Shown here one piece after another: positions 12,095 to 23,350 of a stretch of DNA of 64,000 nucleotides. Source of the stretch: Batkoa obscura (taxonomy: Eukaryota > Entomophthoromycota > Entomophthoromycetes > Entomophthorales > Batkoaceae). Made by a program: the position numbers and the translations under genes. The notes under the pieces were generated by a model. That model made no database searches and was not told where the DNA came from. It saw only the letters and a program-made list of their open reading frames with translations. Where the stretch lies: NCBI GenBank assembly GCA_030770535.1, contig JASVEC010000007.1:434001-498000 (forward strand), read 5' to 3'. Positions within the stretch are counted from its first letter, which is position 1. Each line of letters opens with the position of its first letter.

Positions 12095-12558
12095 TGTGAA
12101 ATCTGATACTCAGTGTTTGGAGTCAAAAACAGCTATTGCTGGGTTGACTACACTATAAGTTGAAAGGTCTTAGTTTATGTGATCAAGATAGACTTGGATT
12201 ATAAAAAATAGCACGCAATAGGCTACAGACTATGTAAAACAAATAAAATAGACAATACTAATGTAAAATCTACATAAAGTATTATTAAGAAAACTTAGTG
12301 GCTTTACCAAATGTACGAGATATCAGGGATTAATTCAGTTAAAAAGCCTCGAACTATTATACTCTGTAAACTCTTTTATACTCTGAAAAGTATAAATATC
12401 AAAATGAGAAGATAATATTCTTTGAGATGGAGCTAGAAATTCTCATAGCAAATCAAAACAAGAACGTGGGATTGATTTTCTCTGAACTCGAGAACATAAC
12501 AGCTTAGGCGATTGTTATGCTATAATTAACCATGGGACTGACAAAGCGATATTTCACA
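12095..12558. mobile_element. TGTGAAAT TIR element, copy A (464 bp)
   Basis: Starts TGTGAAATC and ends ATTTCACA. The interior matches 41645-42111 and 48491-48890 at high similarity (shared blocks such as ACTCAGTG, GGAGTCA, CGAGATATCAGGG). There is no coding capacity, so it is a non-autonomous DNA element. Confidence 0.8.
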
Positions 12559-12763
12559 GTATATGGCAAATATCTTAAAAACAATATTAAATAAGATTGA
12601 TGGAATATTATGTAATTAAGATGCCTATTTTGACCTTTTTATATATCCTTATTTTTTTTAAAGTATCATCATTAAATATTTTAATGATACAAAATATAAA
12701 ATCATAATTAAATTAATTTTTATCATTATGAAGCTTAAATTTGAATGGATTTTTCTACTATAT

Positions 12764-12858
12764 GGGGATGCTTTTTTGGTTTCATTACTTTTTCCATTTT
12801 TTAAGCGCTATTTGAGCAAAAAGATTGTTAATAAAATTCTTAAAAGAATACATCTTCC
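12764..12858 (+). mobile_element. GGGGATG MITE, copy 8
   Basis: ATAT flanks on both sides. The right end is slightly decayed. It lies about 150 bp from the inner edge of the right IR1 arm. Confidence 0.82.
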
Positions 12859-13045
12859 ATATTTATTTGGTTTGGAATTGCTTGAAAACGTGTATAGAAC
12901 TCCCAGCCATCTTGTAGCTTTAAAACAAAATCCGTTTGGTCAAGCACAGGCTTATTAAATTTAAGCACTTTTTGAACTCAATGCAAACTCAAATCCCCTA
13001 ATTAACAACAAAATCTTTTTACTACTTTAAACTATATTTTAAAAA

Positions 13046-14585
13046 ATGTCAACAATAGGCGACAGCGAAACAATGAAAGGTGAAGAGCAAGAGATCAAAC
13101 GAATGAAAATAAGCAATGGTTTTGATTTTGATTATTGGTTTAAAGCAAAAACATCAGGGCCAAAATATATTTATGAAGATGGTAAACAAAGATTATTGAA
13201 GTACATAATTTCACAACTTACTCATTCTGTTAGATCTAATCCGAATAGATCCTTATTTCTTTATATATCAATGCTACGCCAAAGGTAGGTGGATGAATAA
13301 AAGTATATACCATGTATTTACAACGGAATTCCAAGACCAAAGTACAGAGTACTATGTAATATTTTAAAGCATATTTTCATTTATTGTGTTAAATTAACAA
13401 AATATTAAGGAGTTGGCTATTTTAGAAGGACGAATAAGAGTAAATGGATGTCAAGTCAGTTCAGAATACAAAATAAAAAGTATGGATAGAATACAACATT
13501 TAATACATCGACATGAACCTCCTGTGAATAGATTCCCAGAAATCGAGTATATTTATGAGGATAGAGAGTTGTTAATAGTAAACAAACCAAGTAGTTTACC
13601 AGTACATCCAAGTGGGAGATACAGCCATAATACATTAATAGAAATGATAAAGCACATAAAAAAACTAACAAAATTATATCCAAGCAATAGGTTAGATAGA
13701 TTAACTAGTGGTATTGTTATTATAGGACTAAATGAAGTTATAGCTAAAAAAATAGAAAGTGAAATGAAGTCAAATAAAGTGAGTAAGGAGTATTTTTGTC
13801 GAGTTGACGGAAAGTTTCCAGAATTTGTGGAATGCGATCAACCTATTAAAGTATTAAATCATAAACTTGGAATAAATACGGTACACCCAGATGGAAAGCC
13901 AAGTTTTACTAGGTTTGAGCTAGTGAAGTTTAATGGTAAGTCTTCTTTAGTTAAAGCTATTCCAAAAACTGGTAGAACTCATCAAATTAGAGTACATCTT
14001 TTTTATCTGGGATTTCCTATTGCTAATGATCCTTTGTATAAGTTAAATAAAGATAGTGAAAGCAATAATGATAAGGAAAAAGGTAGAAAGGAGAACATGG
14101 AAGTAAAATTGAATGGAATTGACAGTAAAGAGAAAGAAGCTGGAGATAATAAGGTAGAATTAATAGATAGTAAAATAAACAAAGTAATAGAAAACAACAT
14201 AAAGGAAAAGAAAAAGGAGAAAGAAGAAACAAATGAAGCTGGACAAGAAATACCAAAAATAAAAGATGAAAATAATGAAACTGAGTTAGACCAAAATAAA
14301 ACTGACAAAGTTTTACCAAAGGTTAATAATACTAGTAATTTAAATCTAATAAAAATTCAATACATGAATGAGCATACAATAGAATTAGCAAAGAAGAGAA
14401 TGCAACCAAGCAAAATAAACAGCGTAGGCTGGACACAATGTGATGTTTGTAATAATTTAATACCACCGGATCCTATTGTTAAAGAAAATTTGATTTATTT
14501 ACATGCTTATTCTTATAAATTATTGGACTATCATTTTACTACCAAGAACTTACCAGACTGGGCTAAAGAAGATTATGAAGATTAA
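13046..14585 (+). CDS. RluA-family tRNA pseudouridine synthase (RPUSD2/Pus8-Pus9 type), right copy
   Basis: Exons are 13046-13181, 13234-13355 and 13410-14585, giving 477 residues. Structure and motifs are as in the left copy: the N-terminal RW..VFTTEF block, GRIRVNG, HRHEPPV, PVHPSGRY, RLDRLTSG and GRTHQIRVHL, then a charged insert and PDWAKEDYED at the end. The intron 1 splice turns YEDG into YEDDLIRIDPYFF, restoring the conserved tyrosine/phenylalanine block. Intron 2 ends in AAG, because the nearby TAG would break the frame. It differs from the left copy at eight residues. The tract just before the catalytic motif reads LYPSNRLD here and LHLSNRLD there. Both copies are open and may be expressed. 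Confidence 0.9.
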
Positions 14586-14759
14586 TTAAAGAAATCAAGC
14601 ACATTATAGATAAAGATAGTTGTTTATTTCGGGAGTTAAATAAATAGATAAGAATTTCATAAGTTTTAATAAATAAAAAATGGTTTCAAGTAATTTTTAA
14701 TTAGTAGTAAATTGTAGCTCTATTTATTAACTTATTAAATAAAAATAGAATAAAATAAG

Positions 14760-14835
14760 ACAAAATAAAATAAAATAAAATAAAATAAAATAAAATAAAA
14801 TAAAATAAAATAAAATAAAATAAAATAAAATAAAA
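14760..14835. repeat. (TAAAA)n pentanucleotide microsatellite
   Basis: Mirror of 6775-6850, with identical unit number. Confidence 0.95.
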
Positions 14836-14968
14836 ATTAATGTTTTTTTTGATAGCGTTATTTTTTATTAAGTTTTAGTATCAATTATTGACTCAATTTT
14901 ATTAATAAATATCTAATAATAACAAACCATAAAAAAACAAATTTAGGCTTTGATTCAAAGAAACATTT

Positions 14969-15065
14969 GGGGGTGTTTTTTTGGCTTCATTGTTTTTTCC
15001 ATCTTTTAAGCACTGTTTAAGTGGAAAATTTGTTAGTAAAATTCTTAAACACAAAAATACATCCC
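14969..15065 (+). mobile_element. GGGGATG MITE, copy 9 (mirror of copy 5)
   Basis: Starts GGGGGTGTT and ends ACATCCC. It is the same insertion as copy 5, carried by the other arm. Confidence 0.8.
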
Positions 15066-15589
15066 AACACTTAATTAAAATCAGTCAATTTGTTTATTTT
15101 AATAAATTAATTATTTCAAGTTTTTATTTCTGACATATTAGCAGTACTTTAGATCTATTTTATATATTAAGACTTATTTGAATTTTTCAAAATGCGAATT
15201 TAAATCTTTGCTTAATATGGTACTATTACAAAGTATATTGTATACTATCCATGTTTTATAAACATTAAATAACTAAAATTAATAGTGTCTTCAAACTAAA
15301 TACTGCTTGTTTATATTATAGAATAATATCTTGATTCATTTAAATTAATATAGATAGAGCTTATATAACAACCAAGTATTATCATTAAAACAAACCTTTT
15401 ATTTTAATAAAATCAGCTAGAGGTCTGATAAATAACATTAATATAATATAATAAACTAGTTATTTTGAATATTTATAAATATGGAAAAAACATAGGTAAC
15501 TAAAATACTGTGAGCAATTTAATGGTTTTAAACAACTACTTATTTAAAATAACTGTATAAATGATAAACTTTAGAGTCTTTTTTTATAT

Positions 15590-15680
15590 GGGGATGCATT
15601 TTTGTTTAAGATTTTACTAACAGTTTTTCTACTCAAATAATGCTCAAAAGGTAGAAAAAGTGACAGTCAAAAAAATCCTC
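15590..15680 (-). mobile_element. GGGGATG MITE, copy 10 (mirror of copy 4)
   Basis: Same insertion as copy 4. ATAT flanks. Confidence 0.8.
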
Positions 15681-16006
15681 ATATTAATTCAAGTCAAAGC
15701 AAAGCCTTTATAGGTTTTTATTAGCACTAAAAGAGAAAATAAAGGACAAGTATGAGATGACATGCATTGAAAAGTTAATAAATGTTTGATTATTCAAAAT
15801 TTGATAGTACAAGGAAACCAAATAAAGTAGCTAGAAATAAAAGCTTATAGCTTATAGCTTATGTATAAAAATTTCAAAGAGTATAACTACTTATACTATT
15901 CTAATATCTTGATAAATACGCTGTAATACCATTTATTTTAAATAAGTTTTATTTGTTTATTCTTTATTAATTCATATTCGTTTTTAATTTAAATTATCAA
16001 ACATAT

Positions 16007-16103
16007 GGGGATGTGTTTTTTTGCTTAAGAATTTTACTATATTCTTTCCACTTAAATAGCGCTTAAAAAATGGAAAAATAATGAAATTAAAAAAAACAGT
16101 CCC
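16007..16103 (-). mobile_element. GGGGATG MITE, copy 11 (mirror of copy 3)
   Basis: Same insertion as copy 3. ATAT flanks. Confidence 0.85.
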
Positions 16104-16802
16104 ATATAATATTGTTTTAGCATTAAATATTTGTTTTATATCTAGTATTCAAAATATTTAAAAAAGCTATATAAGTAAAACAGAAAGGTTTCAATTATAT
16201 ATAAAAATCAAACGTTTTTAGCTTTATCATTTCTACTTTTTGTTACTGCTACTTTAAGTCAAGATTCAATTGGGTTAATCTACTTAGATAAGAAATGTTA
16301 TCACTTGGTTATGATTAACTATAGTTTAAAGTTGACATATCACCAAAATATTAACGTAATTGTCAGTCTTTGCATTGTTGGGTAGTAATAGTAGGAAAGT
16401 ATGAACAATCAGAGGAATGGTACAAAGGAAAAAGCTGTTTTCATAATTTTAAATACTACTGTTTGACATGGCGTCAGTATTATACTAATGCTTTCCGAGT
16501 TAAGTTTACGAATTCAATTGATCAAATAAAAGATTCAAATATATTGTATACTATAACTCCAAATAAAGAGAAAGGTTATATATATGTATAACTTCTAACA
16601 TTCAAAGTAGGAATTATATTTCTGTAGATTTGAGACAAAACTTAAGATTGACCATTATCCCTATGAATAGTTATTATCCAGATGACCAAAAATATTGTCA
16701 AGTATTCTAAATCAAAATGACCGAGGGTATTATTACTAAAATCCTAAATAACATCAAGCTATATAAAAAGAATGCTCAAACAATCCAATTTAATGAGCAT
16801 AT

Positions 16803-16901
16803 GGGGATGTATTTTTTTGCTTGAAGATTTTACCAGCAATTTTTCTACTCAAATAACGCTTAAAAATGGGAAAAGTAATAAAGCCAAAAAAACATCCCCC
16901 C
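16803..16901 (-). mobile_element. GGGGATG MITE, copy 12 (mirror of copy 2)
   Basis: ATAT flanks. Inserted inside the broken secreted-protein gene. Confidence 0.88.
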
Positions 16902-17354
16902 ATATATTGATCATTGCTAAAATCTGTCTTTTAGCTAATGATGTATTACGAATTGTTACTATGGGATATAATTTTAGTGATTACTTTAAATTGATTCCAA
17001 ACTCGGAAACTAAATCATCTTGTGGTACCTACTGTAGCGCATTTGACATAGATAACAAAGCTGCTGATTTAGCTTCTTGTTTTACCTATTTACCACTAAC
17101 CAATACTTCATAAATATCATATAATAGTAAAGCTTCAGGATACATGAAAGTGGCTGTCACTGTTGGGCTTTTTGCTATTCCTTATACTGATTTGGTTTTA
17201 GTGGTTACTATTAATGCTATTTTAGGTCCTACAACAGACCAAGAGGTTCTTAGGGAATAAGTGTAAAGATACTGAGCTCGATAAAAAATTAATTATACCT
17301 GATAGAATTGCTAAACAAGTTTTAAACGAAGGTATTAAACTTGTGAAAGGATAT

Positions 17355-17450
17355 GGGGGTGTTTTTTTGGTTTCATTACTTTTTCTATTTTTAGTACTAT
17401 TTAGGTGGAAAAAGTTGCTAGCAAATTTTTAAACAAAAAAATAGATTCCC
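17355..17450 (+). mobile_element. GGGGATG MITE, copy 13 (mirror of copy 1)
   Basis: ATAT flanks. Inserted near the 3' end of the broken secreted-protein gene. Confidence 0.85.
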
Positions 17451-17505
17451 ATATATTGAAGGATATTTTGATGGACTTATCAAATCAGTTAAAAATGCGT
17501 TATAA

Positions 17506-18360
17506 TTTTATATTAATTTAGATAAATACACATCTTTATACTTATCACATATTTTTATCAAAGATTTTATAACAAATTTAACTATTAGACTTTCTAAACT
17601 TTATTTTTGAAACATATACGGAAGTTCATTGGTCTTATCATAAGTAATAAAAATCCTAAACAATACTTTCCAAATGCCTTAACTTTAATTTCTATTATAT
17701 ATGTATTTTATAAGAGATATGTGGTAAATTCTGAATTTGAAAAGATTTATATCTCGCTCTCATTAATACCTTTTGATTGGTTTGGCCAATTTCCTTACAA
17801 AGCCCCGCTTATTATCAGATCTATTTTAATTCCATCCGCTTACCTTATCATAATGGTTGTCACATCAAACGAATGTTAATCAATAAAACGCTCCCTCTGC
17901 CTGATCCTTTTTCCTAACTTTTAAACTTAAATGTTGTGACTCCTTTGAAGCTCTCTCTGCTTTATACTCTATCACCAAGTGTTTTTTTTCCTTGTTCTGC
18001 TTCTTCAATTTTAGTTTCAAAAGCCTATCACTATTTGACTTTCCTTTTGACCTTAATTAGCTCTACTTTTAGACTAATAAAAAAATAAAACACAATGTCT
18101 TCATTAAATTTCAGAAAAAAGACTTAGTCTGTTTTCAGTAATAGTGCCATTATTATAATAAAATGTATAAAAGTCAATCAAAAGAATAACTGGTATTTTT
18201 ATTTGATTAGTTGCATCTAATACTTTACCATGGTAATAATATTTTATTAATGGAAACGTAATTTTTTTGATGTTTAAAGCCTTGTTTGTGAAAAATTATT
18301 TCACTAAAATTTGATTGAAAAAATCATGACTTTTCTTTTCTCAATAAAATATCACCAAAA
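17506..18360. other. intergenic, weakly coding-like relic (right arm)
   Basis: Mirror of 3250-4104. No intact gene is seen; the open stretches lack an ATG start or a known family. Confidence 0.4.
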
Positions 18361-19432
18361 ATGGAGCTGCAACATAAAAACTTGTATCATTTAAAAAGTA
18401 TAATAAACCATTGGAAAGAAGATATATCTGATACAACAATAAGAGAAGAAATCAAAACTTATTTGGATGAAGAAGAGTTTTATTTGGATGCTTTAAAAAA
18501 TAAAAACCAGCTATATTTAGGTAAATCATTAGCATCAAACTACTACTGTTTGCTATATAATACTTAGCTTTATTTCCCTAGGTATCGATGGAAAGCAACG
18601 ACAACAATTATTGGTAGAAGAAGAGTTACTATTACAAAGTAGAAAAGAGATTGAGAATAAATTTGGTATCAATTTAAAACCATTACCACTACCAACCATA
18701 TATTCAACCCTTAAGCGCATTGAACTTAATACGCATAAAGAGATCAAAGCATTATTGTCGAAAATCCGAAGAAGTAATCAAAAACAAGTAGCAAATAAAG
18801 GAAAGAAAGAGTTGTTGAAGCAAAGTTATCTCCTGGCTTATCAGTTATTGCACAAAGATAAAGAGAGAGAAGTATATTTCATATCTATTGATTTAGAAGT
18901 ATGGGAGAGAAATCACGATACTATATTAGAGATTGGTTATTCTATTTTTAATTTCAGATCCCAGTTATTTTTATCAAAACACTTGATAATTAAGGAACAT
19001 TATGGAATAAGAAATCAGTTACCAGGCTATGATAACAAAGAACATTTCCTATTTGGTAAAAGTCAACTGATGAGCTTAGTTGATGCTTTAAAATATTTTC
19101 AAAATGATATTAACCGATTTCGAAAGAATCTTTATTTAATAGGTCATGATTTTAATAATGATGTTAAATTCTTAAAGAAAAATGGAATCAGCTTGGAATA
19201 CAATACTTTCGATACTACTGATTTATATAAACATTTAAATGATCAGTTGAACTCTGTTTCTCTATCGAATTTATTACATTATTTAAATATCGATGCGTTC
19301 TGTTTTCATAATGCTGGTAAAAAGATTACTATTATTTAAGTTATTGTTTTATTTTATTTTTACTTAGGTAATGACGCTCATTATACCTTACGAGCATTTT
19401 TAGCTTTATTGAAATATAACCCTACTAATTAA
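18361..19432 (+). CDS. Gfd2/YDR514C-like RNase H-fold (DEDDh-type) protein, right copy
   Basis: Exons are 18361-18520, 18582-19316 and 19368-19432, giving 319 residues. The ATG directly follows a short A-rich leader. The first 53 codons are in exon 1. Exon 2 carries SIDLE and LIGHDFNNDVKF. Exon 3 is only 65 nt and completes HNAGNDAHYTL. Without the last splice the protein would end in an unrelated tail and lose the final catalytic-type motif, so the three-exon model is strongly favoured. The predicted protein equals the left-arm copy. The downstream neighbour, beyond the arm edge, is the truncated SWT1 copy. Confidence 0.85.
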
Positions 19433-19776
19433 AAGTTTTATTTTATATTAAATACAATATATGTACAATAATTCATAATTTATTTATAAAAACTTAATTG
19501 CAGTAAACTTCAGTTTGATACTCTTGCTAGTCAAAATATCAAAGGTAGATAGTATAAGGTGACATTCATGTATATAATTGTTAGTTATTAGTTTTTCCAC
19601 ATATACTATTACCTATTCGATTAAGAATATAATAACAATACTGATATTAACATTAGTTTTTAGCTAAATTTCCTTTCTATTTATGTTTACTTTCCCTCAA
19701 AGATGAAAAATAGTAATGAAATTAAATAGCGCTATAACTCTGCACTACTTTTAATAACAAAGAAATATTTCATTAG

Positions 19777-21162
19777 ATGGAGATTAAGAATAATGCATTA
19801 CTGTTAAAGAATGAAGTAACTATCGTAAATTACATAGGATATTGGCATGTATTTATTTTACTCTTAAATAATCTCAGTATCTATAGTAAAGCATCAAGTA
19901 ACAATATTGTTTGGTTTCCACCAACAAGTAAAGATAAGATATACTTTATCTTCGTTTATAGTTTACGCATTGTTGTAATAAAAAGTAAACATTTCCAAGC
20001 AAATTACAAAATTTTAACTTGAAAATGTTCACTTTTTGGCATAAAAATATATAAACCATAAACTAAAATAGGGGCCATATTAAAATTTTAACTGTGATAG
20101 CATAAATCGTTACTATGAACTTCCACAGTCACCATTTAGTATAATGTGTTACTTGAGTCATAAGTATGTTTATCAGAATTACAACAGTTTTTCAGCTTCA
20201 GCTTAATTACAAAGACATTCATCAAAGCTGTAATAGTCATAAAGTGAGATAAAGTGAAACATTTCAATTCTATGACACATAGTAAAAAAGCCAAATACTT
20301 AAGTAATAATAATAGAAATAGAAATAGAAATCATATAAATATAAAGGATACTAATTCTAAAACAACTCTAACAATAATAAAATAGGAAGCTATAGAAATT
20401 AACAGTATGAAAAATAAAAAGGGATTTGTTATAACAAACAAAGGCTTATCAGAATCTAAATGGTCGAGTGGGATTCAAAAGCAAAACAATATAAAAATTG
20501 AAGTAAAAGACAGCATTAATAATCAAAGAGATTATAATATGGAAATTCCAATGGACACAATTTCAATAAAAAGTCAATTATATAAATCCAGATGGTCAAC
20601 GATGGACCAGGATATTAATGATGAAAGAGCAAGAGTTAGCGAAGAATACCGTGAATTCCCAAAACCACAAAAGAGTAAGTTGAATTACTTCGTTGGTAAT
20701 ATGTCACAAAAAATAACTAACAATCCCAATAAAAAAAGAACAGAGCTGCAAAATAATTGCCTGGAGTTATTATCTATGATGCTAAATTATAGCGAAAGAG
20801 AATTAACGGTATTACTAGTAGAACATTTCAAGTATAGTTGGAAACTGGGTATTAATAATGGGAGTTATTTTAGTATAATAAAAATTATTGATTTGATAAT
20901 GAATGATTATCGTTTAAAATTAATATTTACAGAGGAGCAGTTAAAGGATTTTGGTAAATTAGAACCTATTGTATTAGAATATCAGCGTATTCATACATAT
21001 GGTATTTGTGATCTTTATTTGGGACAAGTAGAGTTTGTGTATCAACAGCTATTGGTGTTATTTAAATTATTTGAAAATAAAGAAGAAAAAGAAAAATTAC
21101 ATCAGAGATTTAAAGAAGTGCGTGGTTGGAAAACGGCATTGAGATTTTTAAAAAATAAGTAA
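19777..21162 (+). pseudogene. truncated SWT1 copy with an open C-terminal frame
   Basis: The stretch starts with a counterpart of the end of SWT1 exon 4 (IKNNALLLKNEV) and runs to the SWT1 C-terminus; the PIN domain is absent. From 20407 to 21162 an ATG-started frame of 251 codons stays open. It matches intact SWT1 from KKGFIIT onward, including PNKKRTELQNN, LNYSERELT and a conserved end (RFKEVRGW, FLKNK). A TATA-like CATATAAATATAAAGG lies about 65 bp upstream of that ATG. It is either a decaying 5'-truncated copy or a PIN-less derivative that could compete with SWT1 for partners. The open frame suggests recent loss or selection. It is the mirror partner of the far more decayed copy at 486-1985. 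Confidence 0.7.
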
Positions 21163-21741
21163 TAAAGCAACACACTTGCATTTTGGCCTTTGGTTTTATC
21201 TTATTAGGACTTAAAGTATAAATAAATAACAATTAGCCTTGTAAATAAAATAACTAAGATTAAAATAGTAAATAAATCATCTTTGAACATTATTAATAAA
21301 CTGTTACTAGTTATTAAATATTACTAGTTTTTCATTACAATTATTATTATGATTGTTTGATATACTCAAAGAAACGTTTATTCTAATATTCTAATGAGAT
21401 CAATCCCCTCTTGAAAATGTCTAAAGATAATAATCTTTTTTACAAGCTATAAATGCTATGTAGAAAATATAGCTTAGGACTTGAAAGTTCAAACTATTTC
21501 TCATTTTGTTTTACTTGTTTCTAAACAAGCTACAATAAAACTCATCTATTTTCTTACAAGCACTTGAGCAAATTATATGAACTTAGTGTATAAATTTAAA
21601 TGAACAGTTTGATTAATTATTGGCATGTTTTAAAGCATTGTTTAAATATTGTGATGTTTGTTTGATTAATATTATGCTTTATCGGAATTTTTTTTGAAAA
21701 AATCATTTAGTTTTTAGAAAAGTCTTGTCAGTCACTGTTTG
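21163..21741. other. AT-rich intergenic stretch
   Basis: Lies between the truncated SWT1 copy and the outer edge of IR2. Nothing recognised. Confidence 0.5.
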
Positions 21742-23303
21742 ACATTCATTTACAACTATCTAATTGCGTTATTATTAGAGAATGAATGATTAATGTTTAT
21801 TTCTAATTTAAGTTCAATAAAATTAAGTCAAGATAACAAAAGTTAATTTTAGTCTTCAGGCTGTTTATTTCTAAATTTCTAAATTTTTTCTAAACCTTTC
21901 GGAATAATTTATATAATTCATTTAAACCATCTTTCATTAATAGATAGTGTTCTCTAAAAAATATGCAATTTTCTTTCTATCTAACTTTTAACTTTAAACA
22001 TACTATTCATCTCTTCATAGACCTAATTTCAATCCTAAAAAGCTAAAGCGTTAGCAGCTTGAAATGTTTATTACTTCGATAGTTACTGTCGCTAAAAGTG
22101 TAGTAAGTGAGACAGTCAATAAAGTTATAAATGTTAGAGCTATAGACTTGACTAAGGTAAAGACCATCTATATGGTCTATTAATAGCTAAAGAAAGTTAT
22201 TCCTTAGCCTCAGTGTTAGGCTAAATAATGTTAACTTTTGGATAAAATTATTATAAGGAATAATATAATATATTGAAGGGATTTGATAAAAGATCTGAGA
22301 ATAATTTGTTGTTCAAATTAATATTTGAACTAGTTATACTTTTAAAATAACGGATACTTTTATACTATAACATAAATAACTTTATCAAAACCATGATTTA
22401 TTTGTAATTGCTATTAATTAGTTTTTATATGAGATTGATATCATCAGAAGAAGCTACCAGAGTTCTAATTAGCGCTTTTCATTGAATATTGTTATGCTTG
22501 TTTATGCAATTCTTTTTCTTTTTATGAGATTTTATTCTTATAGTTTTGGAAATTAAAGATCTTAAAGACATACTTTTGAAGAACAACTATCAATCTAAAA
22601 ATAACATAGTGAAATAACGTAGTTAATAGTTCACAATCAATAAGTGACAAATTTGTTATTTGACATTTATTTTAAAAATCATGTTAAAAATATTAAAAGT
22701 TACCCTTCAATATAAATTACATTTTGAAAGTGAGCCTTTAAAAAACCATACTACTATATATTACTATTAAAACATTAATAAATATTATATTTTATAATAA
22801 TATAATAAAAACAAATAATAAGTACCTTGGAAAGTTGAGATCAAATTAAATTGTTTTATTTTTATTTCTTATTATAATCATAACCGTTTTAGAAATAGTC
22901 ATAACTCGTCTATGCTTTTAGAATAATTTGAATAATGCCAGACGACAAATTAGGTAACTTTCAGAGCTAAAGTGCCAAAGACAATCTAGCATGAACTTGA
23001 GCTGATTAGTTTAATAAACTTAAAATAAAGGACTAAATAATATTTTAACAGGGTATAAAATTCAAATAAAAAGATTAAACTATGAGTGAACTATAGATTG
23101 TATGAAAAAATATTTATAAAGTTGCGCCTATCAATGCATCTTAATATATCAATAAGTAAGTTACCATGATATTTATTTCATAGCTATTGTATCTATTTAT
23201 TCTCTGTTGTTGTATTCATTATTAACTTAGATAATCAAAAATAACATTTCAACCTATAGTTAATATTCATTTTAGATTTAATTTATAAAGTAATAAACAA
23301 AAC

Positions 23304-23310
23304 TATATAA
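23304..23310 (+). promoter_or_regulatory. TATA box of the secreted 372-residue protein gene
   Basis: CTATATAAG sits 47 bp upstream of the ATG. The spacing is similar to the TATA boxes of the cysteine-rich peptide genes. Confidence 0.6.
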
Positions 23311-23350
23311 GATAAGCAAAAAGACATCAACCATATACAAAAAAAATCAA

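Larger units (their letters stand above)
11228..13006. other. IR1 spacer, 3' of SWT1
   Basis: There is no gene. The stretch contains MITE copies 7 and 8 and one 464-bp TIR element. The rest is AT-rich sequence without recognisable content. Confidence 0.6.
14586..16210. other. intergenic region of right IR1 arm
   Basis: Contains MITE copies 9-11 and the microsatellite. Otherwise no gene, as in the mirror stretch. Confidence 0.6.
16211..17505 (+). pseudogene. broken copy of the secreted cysteine-rich protein gene, right IR1 arm
   Basis: Same content as 4105-5399: homologous to the intact gene at 23351-24469 from the signal-peptide region to the C-terminus, degenerate with several breaks, and carrying MITE copies 12 and 13. 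Both arms share the same state, so the decay and both insertions predate the last duplication or homogenisation of the arms. Confidence 0.8.
13007..19627 (-). repeat. IR1 right arm, 6,621-bp inverted repeat
   Basis: Mirror of 1983-8603 (positions sum to 21610). It carries the same genes, MITEs and microsatellite length. Twelve base differences from the left arm were found, all inside the synthase gene at 13657-13685 and 13857-13879. Confidence 0.95.

Noticed and set aside
12728-12958. 76-codon frame in the IR1 spacer
   Set aside because: About half of it is MITE copy 8; there is no conserved peptide.
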